From Desulfosporosinus sp. (GTDB lineage: Bacteria; Bacillota; Desulfitobacteriia; Desulfitobacteriales; Desulfitobacteriaceae), in contig JARLHV010000113.1 in the NCBI GenBank assembly GCA_031292055.1, positions 1 to 50,033 of the forward strand: 50,033 nucleotides of DNA, in the 5' to 3' direction. Under the pieces are notes generated by a model. That model was not told the DNA's origin. It did no database searches and worked only from the letters and a program-made list of their open reading frames with translations. Of the stretch, positions 15,145-21,768 are shown in pieces (the stretch's first letter is position 1; the number at the start of each line of letters is the position of its first letter). A program made the translations under genes and the position numbers.

Positions 15145-16735
15145 AATAAGCATGTTATTGATCCTATCTTTAGCAGGAGTATTATGCGTGACAACATTAT
15201 GGAGTTATAGCAGTAATGCTCAGTCGACTCAAACGAATACCGTGTCGAGCAACATATTTTCAAGTCAAAGCAACCCATTATCGGGTAATATGAGCCCGAA
15301 GACAAGCCAAAGCCCGCTTCAAGCTCCGAGTGCGGATACAAGTCAAACAGCACCTAATCACGGAGCTAGGCCCAATGGAATGGCAAATGGGAGTGTAGGC
15401 GCAAGTTATACCACTCAAATTGCAGTCTATGCTGTTGCTTTTTTGATGTTTTTTGTGGCAGCCTATTACTTAATTACCAAGAAAAAACTGAAAATCCAGC
15501 CAAGTAAGGCAAAAATACTGATTCTGACCTTACTTGGTGTGGGCTTGCTCTTGCGAATTCCTCTGGCTTTGGTGATTAACGGCCATCCATTTGACCTTAA
15601 TACTTTCAAAAACTGGGCAACCACTGCGGCATCTAATTTCTCTCAATTTTATCAAAGTCGGAACGCCAGCGACTATCCGCCTGTATATATTTACGTTTTG
15701 TTTCTAATTGGCAAAATTGGGAGTGTTTCCGCGCTAAGTCCCTATTTCACTTTACTCTTAAAATTGCCGTCCATTATTGCGGATATCGCAACGTCTTTCT
15801 TGATTTATAAACTTGCCAAAAAATATCTTTCCTTGGAAATTAGCATTCTTCTAGCTGCATTTTACACCTTCAACCCAGCTGTTTTGATAAATTCGACGAT
15901 CTGGGGTCAAGTGGATTCCTTCTTCACGTTAATCATTGTCGCTGCGATTGTTCTGCTCTCAGAAAAGAAAATTGGTCTAGCCTCGATACTGTTTACCTCA
16001 GCAGTTCTCATGAAGCCGCAAGGGATTATTTTTCTCCCCGTACTTTTCTTTGAACTGATAAGGCAAAAAACCCTTAAGAGTTGGATAAAAGTAATTATTT
16101 CCACTCTGATTACAGCCATAGTGATCGTACTTCCCTTTTCCTTGAACACGAATGTGCTGTGGATTTTTAAACTTTTTGCAAGTACGCTTGCGGAATATCC
16201 CTATGCCTCGGTTAACGCTTTTAATTTCTTTAGTTTGATAGGAGCAAACTTTGCAAAGGATGCAGGTACTCTATTTGTATTCAGTTATCATAGCTGGGGG
16301 TTGATGGCTATTGTAGCGATAACTGCCTTTTCATGGTTTCTCTTTATTAAAGGAAATAGCAGGGTTTATGCTTCGGCTGTGGCACTTCTCTTGATTGATG
16401 GCGTATTTACTTTTTCTACCAGGATGCATGAACGCTATATGTTTCCGGCCGTTGCTCTGTCAATTTTAACGTTTATCTATCTTAGGGATAAACGGCTAAT
16501 GTTGTTAGCCGCTGGGTTTAGCACGACTATCTACATCAATACTCATTTCGTTCTCTATGAGACGCAGATCGGTATAAATTCCGTAGCTTATGGTCTGCCT
16601 CTAATAGTCACTTCTCTCTTCAATGTATTATTGTTCGTATACCTTATTAAGGTTTTATACGATATTGTCCAAGAAAGGAGGGCAAGTAACGGGGTCGTTC
16701 CTTTTAAAGATCCCAGGGGTGCTAATTTATCGTAA
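15119..16735 (+). CDS. Gpi18-like GT-C mannosyltransferase-family membrane protein
   Basis: 538 residues. An N-terminal membrane anchor (ISMLLILSLAGVLCVTTLW) is followed by a ~70-residue Ser/Thr/Gln/Pro-rich outside segment, a second membrane helix, and then a ten-or-so helix GT-C core with the family hallmarks HPFDLNTFKNW, a NASDYPPVYIY segment, STIWGQVDS and TRMHERYMFPA, as in the Gpi18/COG5542 group. These transfer sugar from polyprenyl-phosphate donors outside the membrane. The GTG at 15119 follows AAAGGAG at 10-nt spacing; a TTG two codons later is possible. It overlaps the truncated GT2 by 26 nt and is followed 63 bp on by the lipoprotein gene. A TTATTATACT-like -10 near 15035 may give it a private promoter. 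Confidence 0.85.
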   Translation: MGLKKHIFEISMLLILSLAGVLCVTTLWSYSSNAQSTQTNTVSSNIFSSQSNPLSGNMSPKTSQSPLQAPSADTSQTAPNHGARPNGMANGSVGASYTTQIAVYAVAFLMFFVAAYYLITKKKLKIQPSKAKILILTLLGVGLLLRIPLALVINGHPFDLNTFKNWATTAASNFSQFYQSRNASDYPPVYIYVLFLIGKIGSVSALSPYFTLLLKLPSIIADIATSFLIYKLAKKYLSLEISILLAAFYTFNPAVLINSTIWGQVDSFFTLIIVAAIVLLSEKKIGLASILFTSAVLMKPQGIIFLPVLFFELIRQKTLKSWIKVIISTLITAIVIVLPFSLNTNVLWIFKLFASTLAEYPYASVNAFNFFSLIGANFAKDAGTLFVFSYHSWGLMAIVAITAFSWFLFIKGNSRVYASAVALLLIDGVFTFSTRMHERYMFPAVALSILTFIYLRDKRLMLLAAGFSTTIYINTHFVLYETQIGINSVAYGLPLIVTSLFNVLLFVYLIKVLYDIVQERRASNGVVPFKDPRGANLS

Positions 16736-16798
16736 GCTTAAACTCTCGCAGTTCCATGAAATCCCAATTATGATTATAATTAAGGAGGAAATTAGAAA

Positions 16799-17395
16799 AT
16801 GATAAAATTGAGTTATGTTCGGAAATTAACAAGAAAACCTTGGATGGCAGTAGGGATTTTGTTGTCTCTAGCTATTATTGGGGTAGGGGGGTGTGGTTCG
16901 AAAACAGCAACTTCTACACCTGCTGCCGCTACAACTCAATCAACTTCTACACAGGCATCCGCTACTACGTCTGATGCGTCTTCTACGTCTGCAACAGGCC
17001 AAGACGCTCAGACTGCCAATAAACCGACACTTAATCCTGCGATAGAAGCCGCTATGGGGATACGTACTCTTCAAAGTAACGAACAAATGGTTTTGACGAG
17101 TGATCAGAAAGATAAAATCAAACCCATTTTACAACTGTTAATTGATACCTCGAGCCCAACTCAAGATTTCCTCCAACAAAAAGCAGATGCGATTAAAGCT
17201 GTCTTTACCGACCAACAAAAAACCTATTTGAGTACAAACACTCCTCAAGCTAATCCGAACGGAAATGGTCAAAATGGGCAAACACCACCAAAAGATCAAA
17301 CCAAAGGACAAAATGGTACTTCAACTGGCAATAAAACTGCTCCTTCCGGCCAATCACAAGACATATTTAAACAAATATTAGCCTCTCTAACCTAA
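16799..17395 (+). CDS. Predicted lipoprotein with Thr/Ser/Ala-rich linker
   Basis: 198 residues, no named family recognised. A basic N-terminus and hydrophobic stretch (AVGILLSLAIIGVGGC) end in a lipobox-like GVGGC with Cys near residue 32, so it is probably a lipoprotein. A low-complexity Ala/Thr/Ser linker (residues 36-75) leads to a helical core of about 70 residues (ALTSDQKDKIKPILQLLI-like pattern, then DFLQQKADAIKAVFTDQQKTYL) that has the look of Spy/periplasmic helical domains with LTxxQ motifs, and a Gly/Asn/Gln-rich end. Good ribosome site TAAGGAGGAAATTAGAAA. It probably shares the transcript of the Gpi18-like gene; its Ser/Thr-rich linker could itself be a glycosylation target (inference). 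Confidence 0.7.
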   Translation: MIKLSYVRKLTRKPWMAVGILLSLAIIGVGGCGSKTATSTPAAATTQSTSTQASATTSDASSTSATGQDAQTANKPTLNPAIEAAMGIRTLQSNEQMVLTSDQKDKIKPILQLLIDTSSPTQDFLQQKADAIKAVFTDQQKTYLSTNTPQANPNGNGQNGQTPPKDQTKGQNGTSTGNKTAPSGQSQDIFKQILASLT

Positions 17396-17444
17396 CCTTG
17401 AATGGCCAAAACACCAAAATTCCAAAACACTATTGACGTTGTTA

Positions 17445-17500
17445 TGAGATGCTCGGCTTTCTTTCGCACAGTAGGAAAAGGCCAAGCATCTCAATAATTT
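17445..17500 (+). terminator. Hairpin after the lipoprotein gene
   Basis: TGAGATGCT (17445-17453) pairs with AGCATCTCA (17485-17493) with a 31-nt loop that contains a further GGC/GCC pairing; AATAATTTC follows. Likely end of the glycosyltransferase operon. The remaining 160 bp up to 17659 show no gene. Confidence 0.45.
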
Positions 17501-17659
17501 CACCAAGGGCTTAAGTCTGTTGGATGAGACCATTAAATTAGAACTTATTTTAATTAATATTTTAACTTTCGTACTTAATTCAAAGAGATTACCAAGATTC
17601 ACAGCCGATAGTTAAATGACTGGAGACAAAATGTTTTTCTAGAAGAAGGGAGAGTTATA

Positions 17660-18628
17660 ATGAGCATTTCGTCCATAAGCAGTAATAGTACTACCCAAAG
17701 CCTCAGTGATATTTTAGCCGCTCAATTAAAAGCTAAGCAACGCCATCAAGCTGCCGAAAAGCAGAGTAGCACAGTCTCAACTCAGGACAGCGCTGAATTT
17801 AGCCCGGAAGCGTTGCAAGCATCTAAGAGTTCAAGGACAAATCCTTTGGATAGCTTGGTGTCTGACGGAACAATTACCAAAGACCAAGAAAATATGATTG
17901 GGAGCGCTCTTCAGTCTGCTATGCAGGCACAGTTTGGGACACAGTCGCAATCAGGGACCACAAGTGCCACAAGCAGCACAAGCAGCACAAGCAGCACAAG
18001 CAGCATAAGCGCCACCAAGACAGATCCATTGGCAAGCTTGGTCTCTAGCGGAGCAATTACTCAAGACCAAGCAGATACAGTCAAAAATACCTTCGAATCA
18101 GCGCGGGAGTCGCAATCGAGTACTACTACTAAGACAAACCCATTAGACAGCTTGGTGTCTGACGGAACGATCACAAAAGACCAGGAAGATATAATTGGGA
18201 GCGCTCTTCAGTCTGCTATGCAGGCACAGTTTGGTGCACAGTCGCAATCAGGCACAACAAGCGCTACAAGCAGCACAAGCGCCACCAAGACGGATCCATT
18301 GGCCAGCTTAGTCTCTAGCGGAGCGATTACTCAAGACCAAGCAGATACAGTTAAAAATACCCTCGATTCAGCGCGGGAGTCGCAATCGAGTACATCCACC
18401 GAGACGGATCCGTTAGATAGTTTGGTGTCGGCCGGAACGATTACTCAGAAGCAGGAAGATGCGGTTAAAGAGGCGTTTGAATCAGCGCTGAAGTCGCAAT
18501 CAAGTAATACTGCCAAGACAGACCCCTTGGCAAGTTTGGTCTCAAACGGAATAATTACCCAAGACCAAGATAATACTATTCAGACTACTTTTGCAACAGC
18601 TAAGCAGGCTTATCAGAATATGGCATAG
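17660..18628 (+). CDS. Six-repeat Ser/Thr-rich protein
   Basis: 322 residues, no family recognised. After a Ser-rich start and a DSAEFSPEAL segment come six repeats of the form T-[ND]-PL-[DA]-SLVS-x-G-x-IT-x-x-Q-[ED], each continuing as an amphipathic helix of about 15 residues. The linkers are Ser/Thr/Gln-rich, with runs such as STSSTSSTSS. Repeats alternate between two types (TNPLDSLVSDGTITKDQE and TDPLASLVSSGAITQDQA). A 41-bp identical stretch at 17897-17937 and 18194-18234 shows a recent 297-bp internal duplication. No signal peptide or membrane segment is visible, so location is uncertain. AGAAGGGAGAGTTATA precedes the ATG. Convergent with the response regulator at 18730, with a shared terminator between them. 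Confidence 0.7.
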   Translation: MSISSISSNSTTQSLSDILAAQLKAKQRHQAAEKQSSTVSTQDSAEFSPEALQASKSSRTNPLDSLVSDGTITKDQENMIGSALQSAMQAQFGTQSQSGTTSATSSTSSTSSTSSISATKTDPLASLVSSGAITQDQADTVKNTFESARESQSSTTTKTNPLDSLVSDGTITKDQEDIIGSALQSAMQAQFGAQSQSGTTSATSSTSATKTDPLASLVSSGAITQDQADTVKNTLDSARESQSSTSTETDPLDSLVSAGTITQKQEDAVKEAFESALKSQSSNTAKTDPLASLVSNGIITQDQDNTIQTTFATAKQAYQNMA

Positions 18629-18653
18629 AGGCGTAACTGTGACACTGAAATAA

Positions 18654-18700
18654 AATCAAAGGTTCCACTATAAATTCATTAAGGAACTTTTGATTTTTTT
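18654..18700. terminator. Bidirectional terminator
   Basis: ATCAAAGGTTCC (18655-18666) pairs with GGAACTTTTGAT (18683-18694) with one wobble; T-runs lie on both sides (TTTTTT on the plus strand, TTTTATTT on the minus). It separates the convergent genes at 17660 and 18730. Confidence 0.8.
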
Positions 18701-18729
18701 GTTTTTCATAGATTTATTTAAAAATCGGA

Positions 18730-19389
18730 CTATTCTCCCAAATAATAACCTACGCCACGGACTGTTTTTATAGAGGAAGCACCAATTTTTTTTCTGAGAT
18801 AATATATGTAAAGATCAACATTGGCAAAATCATTGCGGGAATAAGAGCCCCATAGTCTCTCGAAAATACGTTCTTTGGTAACAACATTTCCATAATTACG
18901 CATAAGAGTTTCAAGTAATAAGGTTTCCTTTTTACTTAATTTAATATAATTTTTGCCTTTTGCTACGTTACATTTTAGTGTATCTAATATTAATCCTGCA
19001 ACCATGAGGTTATTGTCTACGAGTTCCTTACTTTTTCTCCTTGAAAGCGCTCTTAATCTTGCCAATAGTTCCTCGGTAATAAACGGCCTAATAAGATAAT
19101 CATCGGCGCCAGCATCTAAACCGTCAACTTTGTCTTCCAGCTTATCATTAGTTGTAAGAAACAAGATGGGGATAGCAATGCCTTGAAAACGTAATTCCCT
19201 GACAATTGTTAGGCCATCAATGTTTGGAAATAGCCAATCTAATACAATAAGATCGTAAGAGCCAAATAAAGCCATTTCGAGCCCGATTTCGCCATCAGTT
19301 ATAGCATCGACGACATAGCCCTCTTTTTTTAATAGTTGGCATAGTGTTTTGGAAAATTGAGTTGTATTTTCTATTAATAATAGCTTCAT
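18730..19389 (-). CDS. Orphan OmpR-family response regulator with altered receiver pocket
   Basis: 219 residues. The receiver keeps the phosphorylation Asp51 (VLDWLFPNIDG) and Thr79, but the acidic pair is Glu7-Asn8 (LLLIENT) and the invariant Lys is Arg101 (LIRPF). Both changes are typical of atypical receivers that work without normal phosphorylation. The winged helix is intact (LSKKETLLLETLMRN ... VDLYIYYLRKKIG ... IKTVRGVGYYLG). GAGGAGGTTTAAG fits the ATG at 19389 better than the one five codons upstream. No kinase lies next to it. Its promoter has the same phased-box design as the two-component operon at 10100, so it is likely controlled by that system, by itself, or both. Confidence 0.9.
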   Translation of the reverse strand: MKLLLIENTTQFSKTLCQLLKKEGYVVDAITDGEIGLEMALFGSYDLIVLDWLFPNIDGLTIVRELRFQGIAIPILFLTTNDKLEDKVDGLDAGADDYLIRPFITEELLARLRALSRRKSKELVDNNLMVAGLILDTLKCNVAKGKNYIKLSKKETLLLETLMRNYGNVVTKERIFERLWGSYSRNDFANVDLYIYYLRKKIGASSIKTVRGVGYYLGE

Positions 19390-19477
19390 CTTAAACCTCC
19401 TCATGACTAAAAGAGTTAAAAATGCAAAATCTTAATATTTATTAGTAAAATAAAGGTAATTAATCTGAATAGTGTAT

Positions 19478-19531
19478 ATTATACTGCTATTAACTGAAAA
19501 GAAGTTGATAGTTTGCTGAAAGGAAGCTGAA
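19478..19531 (-). promoter_or_regulatory. Phased TTCAG boxes and -10 of the orphan regulator (minus strand)
   Basis: Read on the minus strand: TTCAGC (19531-19526), TTCAGC (19520-19515), ATCAAC (19509-19504), TTCAGT (19498-19493), each 11 bp apart, then 9 bp, then TATAAT (19483-19478). Same geometry as 10009-10062 and 12413-12488. Confidence 0.75.
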
Positions 19532-19580
19532 TATTTGACTAAGAAGTTCTTGATCAAACTAAATAGATTTTTGGCACGAA

Positions 19581-19615
19581 CTAAACCCCGGGTGTTAATG
19601 ACACCCGGGGTTTAG
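19581..19615. terminator. Perfect 15-bp hairpin
   Basis: CTAAACCCCGGGTGT (19581-19595), 5-nt loop, ACACCCGGGGTTTAG (19601-19615). It lies downstream of the leftward EamA gene and upstream of the leftward orphan regulator, so it probably ends the EamA transcript; T-runs are poor. The rest of 19390-19719 holds only the phased promoter. Confidence 0.6.
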
Positions 19616-19719
19616 TAATAAACATTTAACGTTATACTCTATATAGTCTAGTAGCATTACATCGTGATTCAGGAACATGTTATAAAGCAGCAAATCGTCA
19701 CCAGCTCTGTGGAATTACC

Positions 19720-20634
19720 CTATGAGCTTCTTAAATACTTAACTCTCGATTCCGGTCGTGTAGCTAAATAAACGCCAGTAATTACAATGGCTGCACCAAT
19801 GAGTTTAAAAAGAGTGATCGACTCACCTAAGATTGTTACTGACTGGATAATCGTAAAGATAGGTACTAAATTAATAAAAATTGCAGTACGAGGTGCACCA
19901 ATACGTTGAATAGCAATCATCTGGATAAGATAACCCAAAACGGAAGCAAACACGCTCATATAAAGAATAGAAAGCCATCCGCTCCTTGTTGTAGAATATA
20001 GATAGGTGGCAGGGTTTTCCCATAATACGAAAGGAACAGAAATAACAACACACATTAAGAAAGTATAAGCAGTGACCATAAGTGGTGATAGATTGTATTT
20101 TTTCATATACTGACGACTAAGGAGCGAATAGACAGCAAAACAACAGACCGCGAGCAGCATCAATAAATCGCCTTTATTGAATTGAAATTGAGAGATTAAC
20201 TGCCAATCTCCATTAGTAATGAAGAGAAAAACGCCACTGAAAGATAAGATGATGCCAAATACCCTCAAAGGAGTTAATCGTTCGCTAAAGAACATGGCTG
20301 CGAGAAGTGTTGTAACCATAGGATTAATAGCTCCGATGAGTGAGGAATTAATCGCTGTGGTGTATTTTAGCGAAGTGAAAAACAAGGAATGATAGCAAAA
20401 AGTACCGATGAATCCAAGAATGATAAGTGCGGGCCATTGTCTGCCATGCGGTAACAGGTTTCCACGTTCTCTAACGTAGAAAATTATAAAAATCAATGGT
20501 AAAGCGAAGAGAAAGCGAAAAAAAGTCAGTGCAAAGGGAGGAAATTCTCCTACGGCAATTTTGCCGGTAATAAATGCGCCAGACCAAAAAATTGTAGTCA
20601 GTACCATTAGTAAGCGAATCTGCTTATCGGACAT
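19720..20634 (-). CDS. EamA/DMT-family transporter
   Basis: 304 residues with ten hydrophobic segments arranged as two EamA repeats (roughly 5-140 and 150-295). Family features include the N-terminal FWSGAFITGKIAVGEFPPFALTFFRF, ALKYTTAINSSLIGAINPM-like segment in the first repeat and GAPRTAIFINLVPIF in the second. Members export metabolites, amino acids or purines; the substrate cannot be told here. GAAAGGAGCGTTATAA precedes the ATG. It starts 14 bp after the stop of the TrmB-type regulator and so belongs to its operon. That regulator presumably controls it. Confidence 0.9.
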   Translation of the reverse strand: MSDKQIRLLMVLTTIFWSGAFITGKIAVGEFPPFALTFFRFLFALPLIFIIFYVRERGNLLPHGRQWPALIILGFIGTFCYHSLFFTSLKYTTAINSSLIGAINPMVTTLLAAMFFSERLTPLRVFGIILSFSGVFLFITNGDWQLISQFQFNKGDLLMLLAVCCFAVYSLLSRQYMKKYNLSPLMVTAYTFLMCVVISVPFVLWENPATYLYSTTRSGWLSILYMSVFASVLGYLIQMIAIQRIGAPRTAIFINLVPIFTIIQSVTILGESITLFKLIGAAIVITGVYLATRPESRVKYLRSS

Positions 20635-20648
20635 TTATAACGCTCCTT

Positions 20649-21446
20649 TCACACGTTTCGATTAAAAAATGCCTCCTGCTCAGGCAAAATCCAACCATCA
20701 AGTTGTTTTCCCTGTTCTTCAATGAGACGGTTAACTAGTACGTCATGCCAAACATAATCCTCAAGCAAATAAATATGTACAGAATCGTCAGTATAAAAGG
20801 CATTACTGTCGCGTTCAGCAGAATGACCGTATAGTAGTTCCCGACTATCAATCGAAAGAATGAACCAATTTTCTGAACGTAGAGTAGACATGTATTCGTT
20901 AAGACGATGATTATAAAGCCCTTCAAGTGGTTGAAAAACCTCAAAGGTTATGCCACGAACCCGGCGCCCGTTTTGTACGGCCTGCTGAAGGTCTGGTAGC
21001 AGTTCATTGTACATCGTATCCCAAATTGAAAGAATTACTTGATTTTGCGCCCGCCGGATTAAAATGCGACAAAATGCCAAAATATTATCTTTTCCTCGCA
21101 GGGTGGAAATGTAAGTATCTTGCTTTTTTCCTTGGTTCTCAATCGCCTTTAACTCCTTTTCGGCAAAAGAGAAATCGGTGAGCCAGCTATTGCGGATTTT
21201 TTCGAGAAAGACGTTTACGGGTAAACAGGTGTAGGTTTTTAACCCTTCAGCATTTTCTTCAGTCATCACAATTCCCTGCTCAACCAAAGATTCTAAGGTA
21301 TCATATATCCTAGCCCGGGGAATACCTGATACTTTACTTATGGAGGAGGCATTGGATGATCCACTTCTAACAAGTGCTTGATACGCTTTAGATTCGTATT
21401 GAGTAAACCCGAATCGTTGAAGGATTTCACTTAAGTCTCGACCCAT
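20649..21446 (-). CDS. TrmB-family transcriptional regulator
   Basis: About 265 residues. N-terminal TrmB winged helix (LSEILQRFGFTQYESKAYQALVRSGS, then SISKVSGIPRARIYDTLESL), a short coiled linker, and a C-terminal PLD-like effector-binding domain (NILAFCRILIRRAQNQVILSIWD ... GHSAERDSNAFYTDD). TrmB proteins respond to sugars or other small molecules. The frame opens 26 codons earlier, but AGAAAGGAGTTCAGTA places the start at the ATG at 21446. It is upstream of and adjacent to the EamA exporter, whose substrate may be its ligand (inference). An inverted repeat at 21489-21508 is a likely operator. Confidence 0.87.
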   Translation of the reverse strand: MGRDLSEILQRFGFTQYESKAYQALVRSGSSNASSISKVSGIPRARIYDTLESLVEQGIVMTEENAEGLKTYTCLPVNVFLEKIRNSWLTDFSFAEKELKAIENQGKKQDTYISTLRGKDNILAFCRILIRRAQNQVILSIWDTMYNELLPDLQQAVQNGRRVRGITFEVFQPLEGLYNHRLNEYMSTLRSENWFILSIDSRELLYGHSAERDSNAFYTDDSVHIYLLEDYVWHDVLVNRLIEEQGKQLDGWILPEQEAFFNRNV

Positions 21447-21488
21447 TACTGAACTCCTTTCTATACAAAATATTTGCTCCTTGAATAC

Positions 21489-21508
21489 GTAACTACTGGA
21501 GTAGTAAC
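21489..21508 (-). promoter_or_regulatory. Candidate operator of the TrmB-EamA operon
   Basis: GTAACTACTGGAGTAGTAAC: arms of nine with one mismatch around GG, about 43 bp upstream of the regulator start. The remaining 21509-21712 shows nothing recognisable. Confidence 0.5.
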
Positions 21509-21712
21509 AACTAAATTGTACCAATCTATAGAACAGTAGTCAATCAAAAATGACTTGGTTTCGTAATTAAATCGCCTCCCTAGCCATAAGGCGTAGGCAG
21601 GCGTTCATTTTATTTGTGGCTATTTTGCTTGTCGTTCAGCAGATCTGATTCTTCTGCTGGTGCAAACGGGAGTAGCTCCAGCAACATAAGCCCCTGAAAG
21701 CAGCGCAATTGT

Positions 21713-21741
21713 TTGTTAGAAAGCAGTCGGTATGATATAGT
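21713..21741 (+). promoter_or_regulatory. polA promoter
   Basis: TTGTTA (21713-21718), 17 bp, TATAGT (21736-21741), 28 bp before polA. The surrounding ~46 bp recurs with few changes at 26983-27027 in front of the ABC-F gene. Confidence 0.7.
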
Positions 21742-21768
21742 AAAACGCGAAAGATTGGGGGTTTTACG

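Noticed and set aside
17830..18600. DNA-level repeat array or CRISPR
   Set aside because: Repeats are in frame and encode protein repeats inside one open gene.
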